A program made the translations under genes and the position numbers. This document shows, piece by piece, positions 1 through 7,855 of a stretch of 64,000 nt of DNA. Position 1 is the first letter of the stretch. Each line of letters begins with the position of its first letter. This stretch comes from Streptomyces sp. IMTB 2501 (lineage in GTDB: Bacteria > Actinomycetota > Actinomycetes > Streptomycetales > Streptomycetaceae). The DNA lies in contig NZ_MQUS01000039.1 in assembly GCF_001953885.1 (NCBI RefSeq), positions 1 to 64,000 on the forward strand, in the 5' to 3' direction. Below the pieces are notes generated by a model. It searched no databases, was not told the origin of the DNA, and worked only from the letters and a program-made list of their open reading frames with translations.

Positions 1-213
1 CATCCCCTGAGCTGGGGTGTTGCGACGATCACTAGAACTCAAGAGGAGTCCGAGGCCGAATGGAGCGCCCCTCTGGGGAGAAACCCCAGGTCAGCGCGTT
101 ACTGCATGGTGCCCCCGGCAGGATTCGAACCTGCGACACCCGCTTTAGGAGTTCGATTGCAGCTCGGCTCTGCGGCGGAGCTGCGTGGTCGCCTCGGTCG
201 AGCGGAGCCGTAG
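1..213 (+). pseudogene. open frame with integrase 3'-end relic, runs through att core
   Basis: A frame open from the window edge to a TAG at 211-213. Codons at 43-60 spell EESEAE, exactly the last six residues of the integrase that ends at 48082, and the following 50 bp up to the att core also match that integrase's downstream region. The integrase stop codon is replaced by TGG, so the frame reads on through the tRNA-derived core. I infer the very end of a related, now degraded or off-window integrase; bases 1-42 do not clearly match. It could be mere flanking DNA carried with the att site. Confidence 0.45.
109..152 (-). other. attachment core 1 (tRNA-Arg(CCU) 3' half)
   Basis: 44 bp identical to 7618-7661 and 48129-48172. 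Read on the minus strand it is the anticodon loop (CTCCTAA), the 3' anticodon stem, a five-base variable region, a T arm with TTCGAAT loop and an acceptor strand ending GGGGGCAC. The D arm and 5' acceptor strand are missing to the right, so this is not a functional tRNA but an integration core. The left flank resembles the integrase side of core 3. Confidence 0.85.
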
Positions 214-235
214 CCGTGTATTGGTGTATGGGGTC

Positions 236-258
236 GTTGATGTCACTCGTGGATGTCA
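236..258 (+). promoter_or_regulatory. integrase arm-type direct repeat
   Basis: Two near-identical 9-mers, TTGATGTCA and TGGATGTCA, lie 84 bp right of core 1. The same pair lies exactly 84 bp right of core 3 (48256-48278). Conserved spacing from the core suggests arm-type binding sites of the tyrosine integrase; this is inference. Confidence 0.5.
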
Positions 259-314
259 GGGTGCGTGCGACGAAAGCCCTGGTCAAGACTCCGCGGAACG
301 GCTTGGATGAGCGG

Positions 315-1058
315 GTGATCGCTCTTCCACGAAGACACGTCCGCACCGTGGGTGCCATGGCCGCGATACTGAGCAGCCTGCTCCTGGGCAGCTGCAGTGC
401 AAAAGCCGCGAGCAGCACTGGCCATCTTGGCTCCAGTGCCCAGCCGACCTCCGCCAAGCCTGCTGCCGCGCCTGCGGGCTCGGGCATGCCCGCGTTGACC
501 ACGGCTCAGCTCATCAAAAGGCTAATCACTCCCGAAGAACTCGGCCTCGGCTACAAGTCCTTTGGTGACAACCAGACGGGAGTGGACCAGCCGCCAGGCT
601 TCCATACGCTCAAGCCTGGATCGGTCGCTTGTACCGACGCTATGGGCTCCTTCGCAATGAATCCCCGGGTTGGCAGGCTCTCGGCTAAGCAGTTCGCCGC
701 CCGCACACTGGCAAATCCCACGACCCGGGCAGGCCTGAATGAATGGGTGGGCTCCTTCTCCAGCCCGGCCCAGGCCGAGCAGGCGACAAACAACCTGCTG
801 GCCGACGCAGCCACTTGCCCTACCGCGACCGTCACCTCACCGACGCCCCCGGCGACAATGACTTTGACCCGGGTGCCTGCTCCGCACTACGGCGATCAAA
901 GCGCAGAACTTCTCGCCGGCGGCACTGGCGTCACCGTTGCCGAGCCGATCCTTATCGTCCGATACGGAGCAAATCTGATGGCACTCACCATCGAGCCTGT
1001 CCACAACGGCGACGCCCTGGTCGCCGACGCTGCCGCCAACAAGCGCTTCATCAGCTAA
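315..1058 (+). CDS. secreted lipoprotein, unknown function
   Basis: 247 residues if started at the GTG at 315; an internal ATG at 357 also gives a plausible start. The N-terminus has a basic segment with RR, a hydrophobic run and a lipobox LLGSC, so it should be exported and lipid-anchored at the outer face of the membrane. The mature part begins with a low-complexity Ala/Ser/Pro linker, then a globular region with two cysteines (in VACTDA and AATCPT) that may pair. The layout recalls actinobacterial PknH-sensor-like lipoproteins, but I cannot assign a family. It is the first gene inside element 1 and has no operon partner. The longer open frame upstream runs into the att core and is not a credible start. 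Confidence 0.7.
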   Translation: MIALPRRHVRTVGAMAAILSSLLLGSCSAKAASSTGHLGSSAQPTSAKPAAAPAGSGMPALTTAQLIKRLITPEELGLGYKSFGDNQTGVDQPPGFHTLKPGSVACTDAMGSFAMNPRVGRLSAKQFAARTLANPTTRAGLNEWVGSFSSPAQAEQATNNLLADAATCPTATVTSPTPPATMTLTRVPAPHYGDQSAELLAGGTGVTVAEPILIVRYGANLMALTIEPVHNGDALVADAAANKRFIS

Positions 1059-1100
1059 GCGCAAGGCCGCCTGCGGCTAGGGATCTGACGCGTGTAGGCG

Positions 1101-1367
1101 CACGCTTTCCAACTGTGGTGGTGGGGTGTTGGGGTGCGTGCGGGAGCGTTCACCTGGGTTCATGGGGGATGGCCGGAGCGCGGGAGTGGGCCTCTGGTCT
1201 CGCCTGAACGTCCGCGAACGGCAATGAATGAGACGGAAACTGAGACGGTGGCGACCGTCCGGGTACCTGACCCTGCCCAGGTGAGCGCTCGAAAGTAACT
1301 CGCCACCGCGGTCTCGGCTTCGGCGGTGGGGCCAGCCGTACCGTCCAAGGTGTGCCCAGGCCTGTCT
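1101..1367. repeat. dispersed repeat, left part of interrupted module
   Basis: Closely similar to 55349-55618, starting at CACGCTTTCC. No gene is evident in it. In the right-hand copy the similarity continues without a break into the small gene pair at 55687; here it is cut at 1368 by a TIR-bounded insert and resumes at 2616. Confidence 0.75.
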
Positions 1368-1463
1368 GTCCTGTGACAGCGCACCTTGAGCGTGTGCCAT
1401 CGAAGTCTGAGCGACCGGCGTTCCTGGGGCAATGGTGGGGCGAGGCCCGACTCTGAGCTGATC

Positions 1464-1494
1464 GCCCTGGCTGGCCATGCCGGCCAACCAGGGC
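1464..1494. terminator. strong hairpin
   Basis: GCCCTGG at 1464-1470 pairs with CCAGGGC at 1488-1494, with an inner TGGCC/GGCCA stem. It lies 130 bp past the stop of the minus-strand glycine-rich gene and probably ends its transcript. There is no T-run. Confidence 0.5.
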
Positions 1495-1626
1495 ACCTAC
1501 CTGTTCATCAGCATTCGCGGAGGCCGGGGCAGGGGCCTGGCCGGTGCTGACGTCCGCTGCCGGGACGTCCCCCCACGCTCCGTTGTCGAGCTGGGTCCAA
1601 TACCAGATGTCGTTCCCGCTCCCGAG

Positions 1627-2409
1627 CTACCCCTGCGGGGTGTAGGTGAGCGTGATCAGTCCTTCGTTGCCCTGGGAGCCGGGGGCGGCGTCCTTGTGGT
1701 CGCCGCGGTGGTTGCTTCCGCCGCCGACGATGCCCGCTCCGTTACCGCCACGTCCGCCGTCCCCGTGCTGGTCGTGGAAGGGGGAAGGTTTGCCGCCCCA
1801 GCCGGCCATGCCCTGATTGTTGCGGGAGCCGTCCGCACCCTTCTTGCCCGGGTCAGCGGGAGCGGAGCTCGTCGTCCGGCCGTTGAAGCAGGAGCCGTCG
1901 CCGTGGGGCTGAGCCTGCCCGGCGGCGCCGCCGGTGCCGGAGCTGAAGGTGCCGGAGTGGTGCCCCGCGAAGCCGCCTCCGCCTCCGCCGGCGCGCGCGA
2001 CGAGTTGGTCTTCGATGTACGTGGAACTGTCGCCGCCGGCCCCGCCATCGCCGCCGTCGGTGTTCGTGGCTCCGGCCGTGCCTGCGGCGCCGCCCTTGCC
2101 GACGGTCATGGTCAGCGTCATGTGGGGGCGGACCCCCATCGAGCAGGTGGCCTGGCTGCCGCTGGCACCGCCGCCGCCTCCCCCGCCGGTCAGCGCCCCG
2201 TTGTTGTTACCTCCGCCGCCTCCGCCGCCTCCGCCCGCGCCGACGACCAACAGCGTGACCCGCTTGACGCCTTCGGGCACGGTGAAGGTGTACGACCCGG
2301 GTCGGTCGTAGGTCTGGGTCACGGGAGCGGGTGCAGCGTGGGCAGCGACGGCGAGGGTCCACAGGGACACGACAGCCGCGGCCGCAGTAACAGGGAAGGT
2401 TTTCTTCAT
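1627..2409 (-). CDS. secreted glycine-rich protein
   Basis: 260 residues. The start is the ATG at 2409, giving MKKTFP and a classical signal peptide cleaved near AHAAPA. An opening beta-type segment (QTYDRPGSYTFTVPEG) is followed by a body dominated by runs of seven to nine glycines and (A)GG repeats, with two cysteines (ATCSMG, GSCFNG), and closes with GLITLTYTPQG. The opening and closing strands fit the glycine-rich surface proteins common in actinomycetes whose Gly-rich middle folds between two short beta pieces; function is unknown. It is the sole cargo of the inverted-repeat unit. The poly-Gly tracts make overlapping frames look open on both strands, and those are shadows. Confidence 0.8.
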   Translation of the reverse strand: MKKTFPVTAAAAVVSLWTLAVAAHAAPAPVTQTYDRPGSYTFTVPEGVKRVTLLVVGAGGGGGGGGGNNNGALTGGGGGGGASGSQATCSMGVRPHMTLTMTVGKGGAAGTAGATNTDGGDGGAGGDSSTYIEDQLVARAGGGGGGFAGHHSGTFSSGTGGAAGQAQPHGDGSCFNGRTTSSAPADPGKKGADGSRNNQGMAGWGGKPSPFHDQHGDGGRGGNGAGIVGGGSNHRGDHKDAAPGSQGNEGLITLTYTPQG

Positions 2410-2684
2410 GCCCTGCCAACGATCTCCAGCCATCCAGGTGCTGGAGGGCGCGGCTATCTGCCGCCAAGACTCGATCGGATCCTCCCCGAGGGCCGGTCCC
2501 CACTCCCCAGACCCGACCAGAGGAACCCCCTGACCAGGCCGCTTAACCATCAATGGCACGCACCGGCGAATGGTCAATCTTCGATGGCAATGATCAAGGT
2601 TCGCTGTCACAGGACACTGTCCTCCGCCACCCGGCACGGTCTCTTTGCTGGCCTGAAAAATCGAACACATGCTTGAATTCGGCC

Positions 2685-2918
2685 ATGCGACCGTTACCCG
2701 ACCACCTTGCCCAGTCGCAGCAGGAGTGGAGTGCCACCTACCGGCAGCTTGCCGAGCGGCATGGCTGTACCGAGTTGCGTCGGCGTCTGTACCGGCTGTC
2801 GGCTCAGCTGTTCTTTCATCCCTACTGGCAGCAGCAGCGCCCGAGCCCTGCAGCCTGGCGGGAACTGCGTGATCTGGGACGCTCGGACGGGGACGTGAGT
2901 GAGCGGCTTCATCGATGA
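2685..2918 (+). CDS. small unknown protein, paralog of 55687-55920
   Basis: 77 residues from the ATG at 2685. Rich in Arg, Gln and Trp, with the core LAERHGCTELRRRLYRLSAQ followed by LFFHPYWQ. About 80% of residues match the copy at 55687, and the equivalent ATG there gives the same length, which fixes the start. The stop overlaps the ATG of the next gene (ATGA), so the two are translationally coupled. I do not recognise the family; the helical, basic character would suit a small nucleic-acid or protein-binding factor, which is only a guess. Confidence 0.65.
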   Translation: MRPLPDHLAQSQQEWSATYRQLAERHGCTELRRRLYRLSAQLFFHPYWQQQRPSPAAWRELRDLGRSDGDVSERLHR

Positions 2919-3181
2919 CACGCTGGAATGCGGGGCCGCATGTCACGGACGATCCTGAACGCATGTCCGGACCGATTCGCGTGATCGTGCATCCGCCGTC
3001 GCCCACGGGTGGCCGGCGCGTACGCGTGGACGGCGAGATCCTCGGGCTGGCCCACAGCGTGGTCGACGTCGCGGAGTTCCTGCGCCGGGCCGGGCTGGAG
3101 ATCGACCCGGCGGAGGTAGCAAGGGCCCCGTGGATCGACTGGCGCGGGGTAGGGCCGGAGCGCTGGGGTCCGGAGACGTGA
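2915..3181 (+). CDS. small unknown protein, paralog of 55917-56189
   Basis: 88 residues, overlapping the preceding gene by four bases. The centre (RVIVHPPSP, VRVDGEILGLAHSV, VAEFLRRAGLEIDPAEVA, PWIDWRGVGPERWGP) is nearly identical to the second copy. The conservation of both partners and of their overlap in two separate elements indicates a real two-gene unit, possibly a small regulator or toxin-antitoxin-like pair; no motif shows this directly. No signal peptide or membrane segment. Confidence 0.65.
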   Translation: MTRWNAGPHVTDDPERMSGPIRVIVHPPSPTGGRRVRVDGEILGLAHSVVDVAEFLRRAGLEIDPAEVARAPWIDWRGVGPERWGPET

Positions 3182-3659
3182 TGTCCTGGGCGTGTTGCGC
3201 CGGAGCCATCACCTTCTGATGCGTAGCTCTACAGAGATCGGTCGCTGACGGTCATAGGGGTCTCGTCATGGTCCTACAAGGGCACTGTCGGACGTGATCG
3301 GTTGCTGTGGTTGCTGTACTTCGTTGCTGTACCGCATCCCCTGAGCAGCGGGGTAAGCATCACCCTGCATCTGCGAAGTGACCAAGGTTCGATACCAAGC
3401 CTGTCTGTGCCTGAGCCCACGAAAGTCAGCCACGACGGCGGGTGAGCCGACTGATCAGGCGCGCGTGTGTCTCGCTGCACCCCCACCGGCCTTAGCCACG
3501 CTATCGGGCTTACCGTCGACCACAGCAAGCCGCGAGGGTTTACCCATGACGACCAACGCGTGTCGGCCGCGTGACATCAGCACGGCGGTTCGGGTACGCG
3601 GGGTGAAGTGCTCTCCAGCACGCCGTGCCGGACGGGACCGGGAGCGTGACACTGGAGGT
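3182..3659. repeat. 478-bp gap of dispersed repeats
   Basis: No credible gene. 3213-3320 matches 57357-57470 (shared CCTTCTGATNCGTAGCTCTA and GGTTGCTGTGGTTGCTGTA), and 3416-3535 matches 57850-57970 and, less well, 54254-54370 (shared CGAAAGTCAGCCACGA). In the right-hand copy a 113-residue gene sits between these two blocks; here it is absent. Confidence 0.7.
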
Positions 3660-4382
3660 ATGCGGACTCGGCGGCACCTGCCGGCCCGGGCGGCGAACCA
3701 GAGACCCTACCGCTCGGTGACGGTCGAGGCCGAACTGGACGAGCCCCTGTCGCGCTGGCTGTGGCTGGTGAAGCCGGTCCTGCTCGTCCCCCACCACATA
3801 GCGTTGACGGCACTCTGGTTGCTGTTCGTCGCGGCAAGCGCGATCGCCTTCATCGCGATCCTGTTCACCGGGCGCTACCCGCGCGTGCTGTTCGCCTTCA
3901 CCACAGGAGTGCTGCGCTGGACGTGGCGTGTGGCGTACTACTTCTCCGGGACGCTCGCCACCGATCGTTATCCGCCGTTCAGCCTGGGGGCCGTGCCCGG
4001 GTACCCGGCACGGGTGGAGATCGCCTATCCCGAGCGGCTGTCACGCGGCCTGGTGCTGGTGAAGTCGTGGTTGCTGCCCCTGCCGCACTTCCTCCTCCTG
4101 GGTCTCTCCGCGCTGGTCTTCCTCGCGGCCCAGTGGTGGGGCGGCCTCCTCTGGCTGCTGGTGGTGTGCGCCGTCGTGGTCTCGTGCTTTCTCGGGCCTG
4201 CGGCCATCCTGCTGTTCACAGGCCACTACCCCAGACGTCTCTTCGGCCCGATCGTCGGCTTCGGCCGCTGGATACTGCGCCTGCTGGCCTACGTGGCGCT
4301 GATGACGGACGAGTATCCGCCCCTGCGGATCGACGCCGGCGGCACCGAGCCGGCAGTGCCCCGAACGCCTGCAAGCGGCTGA
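3660..4382 (+). CDS. DUF4389 family membrane protein
   Basis: 240 residues from the ATG at 3660. Two homologous halves, each with a basic lead-in (LSRWLWLVKPVLLVPHHIAL; LSRGLVLVKSWLLPLPHFLL), two hydrophobic segments, the turn FTGRYPR or FTGHYPR and a third hydrophobic segment ending in YPP. That tandem arrangement is typical of the DUF4389 family, whose function is unknown. About six membrane segments are expected. A GGAGG lies only one base before the ATG, too close to be its ribosome site, so the true start could be slightly different. The gene stands alone between repeat blocks, where the homologous position in element 3 holds a DJ-1 family gene. Confidence 0.8.
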   Translation: MRTRRHLPARAANQRPYRSVTVEAELDEPLSRWLWLVKPVLLVPHHIALTALWLLFVAASAIAFIAILFTGRYPRVLFAFTTGVLRWTWRVAYYFSGTLATDRYPPFSLGAVPGYPARVEIAYPERLSRGLVLVKSWLLPLPHFLLLGLSALVFLAAQWWGGLLWLLVVCAVVVSCFLGPAAILLFTGHYPRRLFGPIVGFGRWILRLLAYVALMTDEYPPLRIDAGGTEPAVPRTPASG

Positions 4383-4837
4383 CCGGCTCGCCGACCGATC
4401 AGGCGCTCTTGCGCCTCATCGATCCCGACCGAACCGTCGGCCTCGTGCTCACTCCGCCGACCGCCCCGGCCACGACGTATCCCTTCTCTGACGTCAGGCG
4501 GCTGATTGCTGTGCGCGGCACGGTCAAGCGGCGGTGTGGTGAGAGTGGACTTCGGCATGTGGATCTCCGTAGTGATCGGAGACCCAGGTGTCAACGATGA
4601 TCGTCAGTTTTAGACGGCCGCGTGTGGCTGTCTTGTCTCGGTTGATGCTTGACGCAGTGGCTTCACCTGATGCTTGACACCGCTTGCCTCGGCTTGGCTT
4701 TGCGCGTCTGATCGGCGCGTGCAGGGAGGGCCGGGGCCGTGCTGGTGGAGCTGAGCGTGGTCGAGCAGCGGTATCGCGCGGTCATGGAGTCGCGTCCAGG
4801 GTTCCGCCATTCAAGTCGCCGACCGCCCGGTGCGCCC
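4383..4837. repeat. 455-bp gap with repeat block 4460-4522
   Basis: No gene seen. 4460-4522 matches 59240-59308 (GCCGACCGCCCC then GACGTATCCCTTCTCTGAC and GCGCGGCACGG). A short hairpin CTCCG/CGGAG lies at 4563-4580, and TGATGCTTGAC is repeated near 4645 and 4670. The end of this gap is the 3' flank of the minus-strand CYTH gene. Confidence 0.6.
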
Positions 4838-5389
4838 TCAGCGGCGTGCTGCGACTGCTCCGGTGTACGTCTCGCGTGTCAGGTCCTTGGGGCTGATGCC
4901 GAGGTTGGTGAGGACGGCGCGGATATCGTTCAGGGCGGAGGCCAAGTCGTCCTCCTCGACGAGGGTTTCGACTTCGAGGAACGTGCCATCGATCTCGGGG
5001 ACGCGGACGAGGGTTGCGAGCATCTTGCGGCCGTGGGCATCGAAGTCGTAGTTGCGGCAGCGCTTTTCGAAGGCGATGAACGGCACGTGTCCGAGACCGC
5101 GCAGGATGGCATGTGCTGCCTCGGCGTCCTCGACGCGGGTCTCGTGCTCGGGCTTGGATCCTGAGGCCTCGTCGACTGCGGCGGCCTTGTACGTGAGGAC
5201 TGTGCGGGTTCCGTCCGTGCCGTGCACGGTGCGTACGCGTAGTTCTTCGCCGGCTTTGTCCAGGGAGCCGTCGGGCCGGTCGTAGTAGGTGTCTTGGTAG
5301 ACCTCGACGCGGGCCGTCGCCAGTTCGTCGAGTTGCTGCGTGACTTTCTCGGGTGCGTGCACGCGGGCCTTCAACTCTGCCTCGATCAC
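4838..5389 (-). CDS. CYTH-domain protein (CyaB/ThTPase-like)
   Basis: 183 residues, starting at a GTG (5389) eight bases after AAGGAG. The N-terminus MIEAELKAR carries the ExExK motif of the CYTH superfamily; charged strands expected to line the tunnel follow (QDTYYDRPDGSL, EELRVRTVHG, HETRVED, FEKRCRNYDF, TFLEVETLVEED). The family includes class IV adenylyl cyclases and triphosphate or thiamine-triphosphate hydrolases acting on phosphate chains with divalent metal; the substrate cannot be told from sequence. It lies 18 bp after an XRE regulator on the same strand and is probably co-transcribed with it. Confidence 0.85.
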   Translation of the reverse strand: MIEAELKARVHAPEKVTQQLDELATARVEVYQDTYYDRPDGSLDKAGEELRVRTVHGTDGTRTVLTYKAAAVDEASGSKPEHETRVEDAEAAHAILRGLGHVPFIAFEKRCRNYDFDAHGRKMLATLVRVPEIDGTFLEVETLVEEDDLASALNDIRAVLTNLGISPKDLTRETYTGAVAARR

Positions 5390-5407
5390 GAGCCGGTTCT
5401 CCTTTCC

Positions 5408-6259
5408 TCAGATCGTGCGCCGGGCACTGTCGACGACGGCCTCGAACATCCGGCGAAAGCCCCGGAATAGGGGGCCGTGCGGGGTTTCCGTCACCTTGTA
5501 CGTTGCCGACTCGTGGCCTTCCCAGCCTGCGTCGAAGGCGCCTACGAACAGAGTGGAGTCTGTGCGGATGATCCGCCAGGTGGGCAGCATGCGGTAGCGC
5601 CATACGGCGATGTCGCATGTGTCTGCGAGCTCTCGTAGCCGCGCCTCTGCGAGTCGCACGCCGCCGGCGAGGGACTCTGAGGACTCGCCGATCTCGGCCG
5701 CGCGCCGAGCCAGGGCGGGGCTGTCCGGGTCCAGGAGGGCCACCCGGACGCGGAGGCCCTTTCCGCCCTGCTCGCGTGGCAGGCAGGCGCGCAAGAGGCT
5801 GTCGTTGAGACCGATCAGGCCAAGTCCACGCACGGCGAGGACGTCCAGCTCCTGCGCCCCGCGCGCTTGCTGCTGGATCTCCTGGGCTGCGGAGTGCTGG
5901 GTCGCGTATACGCGGACGACTTCAGGGAATGCTGCGAGGTCGAACGCTGCACCGCCTGACCGTTTCTCGCGGCCGACGGCCAGCCCGAGCAGGTGGCGGG
6001 CATCGTCGGGCATGTGCAGGCCGTCGGCGATCCGTTCGTACACGTCGAGTTTTGTGACTTCGCGGCGGCCGTTGATGATCTCGTTGACGCGGGCCTGGGT
6101 CATTCCTGCTGCGGTGGCAATGCGGGCCTGGCTGGCTCCGGCGTACTGCTGTACGTACCGGAACACAGCGCCTATGTCCCGCTCACGCAGGGCCTGACGC
6201 ACCTCGGCGCGCTCCCACGCCCAGTCAGGCAGTTCGATCGGCTCCAGCGCGGTCCCCAT
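5408..6259 (-). CDS. XRE-family regulator with C-terminal ligand-type domain
   Basis: 283 residues from the ATG at 6259. Residues about 35-75 form a helix-turn-helix of the Cro/C1 type (ASQARIATAAGMTQARVNEI then INGRREV). The remaining 200 residues are a separate domain, with FPEVVRVYATQHSA and a pattern DVLAVRGLGLIGL plus DPDSPALARRAAEI seen in streptomycete XRE proteins whose C-terminus resembles a phospholipase-D-like fold; that resemblance is my recollection, not proven. Upstream of and probably in one operon with the CYTH gene, and divergent from 6399, so the 140-bp gap likely contains a shared control region. Confidence 0.8.
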   Translation of the reverse strand: MGTALEPIELPDWAWERAEVRQALRERDIGAVFRYVQQYAGASQARIATAAGMTQARVNEIINGRREVTKLDVYERIADGLHMPDDARHLLGLAVGREKRSGGAAFDLAAFPEVVRVYATQHSAAQEIQQQARGAQELDVLAVRGLGLIGLNDSLLRACLPREQGGKGLRVRVALLDPDSPALARRAAEIGESSESLAGGVRLAEARLRELADTCDIAVWRYRMLPTWRIIRTDSTLFVGAFDAGWEGHESATYKVTETPHGPLFRGFRRMFEAVVDSARRTI

Positions 6260-6398
6260 GCACGGCCCCCGGTATCCACAACGGGATGGAAAGTCATCCC
6301 ACCGTGAGATTACCGGAGCGGTATCGAGTCGACACGAAGCGTCACAAGATCCTGGCACGGACTCGCAGAGCCCGGCGGTCGTGCTAACGACCCCGGGC

Positions 6399-6959
6399 AT
6401 GGCCAACCTGAGAGAGCAGGTCGACGTGGCAGAGACTACGGCCCGCCTACTGAGCCGGACATCCTTGGTGAGTCCGCCCCCTTCCTGGACGGTTGAGAGG
6501 TGGCTGGCATCCGCCCACCCGTCACCGGACACAGTCCGCCGAGAGTGGAGCAGCGCCGCGAAGCTCGCGCTGATCCCGCTGGGGAGGGCTTTCGATGCGG
6601 TCCGCCTTGCCGACGGCGTCGTGCACCGAACTGTCGGCAGCGATGACTCGTGCGTGGCAGCTGATCGGCTTGCGCAGTATCTAGTGGATGGCCCGGTCAT
6701 CCACGATCCTGGGTTCCGCCGCTACTACGTCCTCGTACCGCCCAACACCGCCGAGACGTGGGGTACGCCGGTCGCGGAGTGCCTGGGCGAGGGCACCTAC
6801 CTGGGTGTGCCGCGCGTGGACCGCACTGAGTTGGACGAGCACACGCAGGCCTCGTATTGGGTGCTGCCCATGACCCGTCCAGGCCACCTTTGCAAGCCGG
6901 CCGACGTGCTGGCGCTCGCGATGGCTGGTGGCTGCGTGACCGACGAGGGCGAGTCGTGA
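6399..6959 (+). CDS. unknown cytoplasmic protein
   Basis: 186 residues from the ATG at 6399. No signal peptide or membrane segment. The protein has a readable globular pattern (GPVIHDPGFRRYYVLVPP, GTYLGVPRVDRTELDEH, YWVLPMTRPGHLCKPADVLAL) that recalls a family found near XRE regulators in streptomycetes, but I cannot name it. Its stop overlaps the GTG of the next gene, so both are translated from one message divergent from the XRE/CYTH operon. Confidence 0.6.
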   Translation: MANLREQVDVAETTARLLSRTSLVSPPPSWTVERWLASAHPSPDTVRREWSSAAKLALIPLGRAFDAVRLADGVVHRTVGSDDSCVAADRLAQYLVDGPVIHDPGFRRYYVLVPPNTAETWGTPVAECLGEGTYLGVPRVDRTELDEHTQASYWVLPMTRPGHLCKPADVLALAMAGGCVTDEGES

Positions 6960-7477
6960 ACGCGTCCACACTCAAGGCCATGCCGCTGGACCTTGAGACG
7001 ACGCGCGCCTGCGCGGCGCGCGTACTCGCGACGGACACAGAGGCGCCGCACCCCGAGGAACTGGAGACCCTCACGCTCCAACTACGCGGTCACATCGTGG
7101 TGGCCATTCCCGAGGTCGAGACGGCCGCGCTGGCACTCCCCGAGGACGGGGTGCCCCGGGTCTGCGCGCTCTTCTGCGTCGGGGAAGCCCGCCTGCGGTT
7201 GAGCGCGGAACCCGGCCGGCACCTGTCCGCCCGCATCGCACATGCGCAACGCCTCGCCCGGTCCGTCCGCGCCCTGTGCGACCACTATGAGGACGGGTTC
7301 CATCAGTGCCCGAGCGGTCCCGAGCGCGCCGCGTACCTGCGCATGCTGCAGCACTACCCGGCATGCTCAGCGTGCCGGACTGTGGACGACAACGGCGAGG
7401 TCACTGGCGTATGCGCGACCGGGGACCGGCTCTACGAGCAGTATCGGCAGGCACGGCGCGGCCCCGCTGCTCCCTGA
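6956..7477 (+). CDS. DUF6415-like protein
   Basis: 173 residues from a GTG overlapping the previous stop (GTGA). The region TLTLQLRGHIVVAIPEVETA then a helix ending LSARIAHAQRLARSVRALCDHYE resembles the DUF6415 group of streptomycete proteins, often placed near natural-product or regulatory genes. A Cys-rich tail (HQCPSGPERAAYLRMLQHYP, ACSACRTVDDNGE) could bind metal or form disulfides. Function unknown. Last gene before core 2. Confidence 0.55.
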   Translation: MNASTLKAMPLDLETTRACAARVLATDTEAPHPEELETLTLQLRGHIVVAIPEVETAALALPEDGVPRVCALFCVGEARLRLSAEPGRHLSARIAHAQRLARSVRALCDHYEDGFHQCPSGPERAAYLRMLQHYPACSACRTVDDNGEVTGVCATGDRLYEQYRQARRGPAAP

Positions 7478-7555
7478 CCGTCCCCGGAGGAAGGGAACGT
7501 GGCCTGCCGCACAGGACCGCCCGTGAGTGCTGGCGCATCAGCGGGTGTCCGTCCC

Positions 7556-7577
7556 GTTGATGTCACGCGGGGATGCG
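7556..7577 (+). promoter_or_regulatory. arm-type repeat left of core 2
   Basis: GTTGATGTCACGCGGGGATGC resembles the arm pairs at 236 and 48256, but it lies left of the core and the second 9-mer is degenerate. Possible integrase site. Confidence 0.35.
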
Positions 7578-7580
7578 AAT

Positions 7581-7608
7581 GGCCACCTACGGAGATCCGT
7601 AGGTGGCC
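7581..7608. terminator. 12-bp stem terminator hairpin
   Basis: GGCCACCTACGG (7581-7592), loop AGAT, and the complement (7597-7608), followed by TTT. It can end transcripts from either side: the 6399-7477 operon, or a tRNA formerly reading leftward from core 2. Confidence 0.75.
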
Positions 7609-7617
7609 TTTGCACTG

Positions 7618-7661
7618 GTGCCCCCGGCAGGATTCGAACCTGCGACACCCGCTTTAGGAGT
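7618..7661 (-). other. attachment core 2 (tRNA-Arg(CCU) 3' half)
   Basis: Identical 44 bp to cores 1 and 3. Left is a hairpin typical of sequence behind a tRNA; right is TGGGATCGAATCC and no tRNA 5' half. I take it as the boundary between elements 1 and 2. Confidence 0.85.
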
Positions 7662-7855
7662 GGGATCGAATCCTTGCCGGGTGGTACTCGTCGCTGTCAC
7701 GCGGTGCTGTTTCGCCTGATCAGCGCCACGCGGCTTCATGCTCGATCCCGCTCGTGACGCCCGGTGCCGGACCGTCCGCTCACGCATCGCGCACGCATGG
7801 AGCCCGTGTCCGGGAGGGCGGGCCTGCAGGTGGTGCAGCTTCTCCTACCAGCTGG

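Larger units (their letters stand above)
1368..2615. mobile_element. TIR-bounded transposon-like unit without transposase
   Basis: The ends are imperfect inverted repeats of about 38 bp: 1368-1405 begins GTCCTGTGACAGCG and 2579-2615 ends with its complement CGCTGTCACAGGAC; the inner parts ACCTTGA and TGCCATCGAAG also match. The homologous region near 55618-55653 lacks the insert and gives the empty site. CTGTC occurs just outside both ends, consistent with a degenerate target duplication. The only gene inside is the glycine-rich secreted protein, so the unit is non-autonomous. The transposase family is unknown to me. Confidence 0.65.

Noticed and set aside
109..157. Possible complete tRNA-Arg genes at the three cores
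   Set aside because: The D arm and 5' acceptor strand are missing at all three, and the right flanks differ from each other.
110..170. Peptide VPPAGFEPATPALG in frames crossing the cores
   Set aside because: This is the usual artefact of translating the tRNA 3' half; it is not a protein.
1627..3006. 459-residue reading of the glycine-rich gene
   Set aside because: The signal peptide begins at 2409; upstream codons cross the inverted repeat and the opposite small genes.
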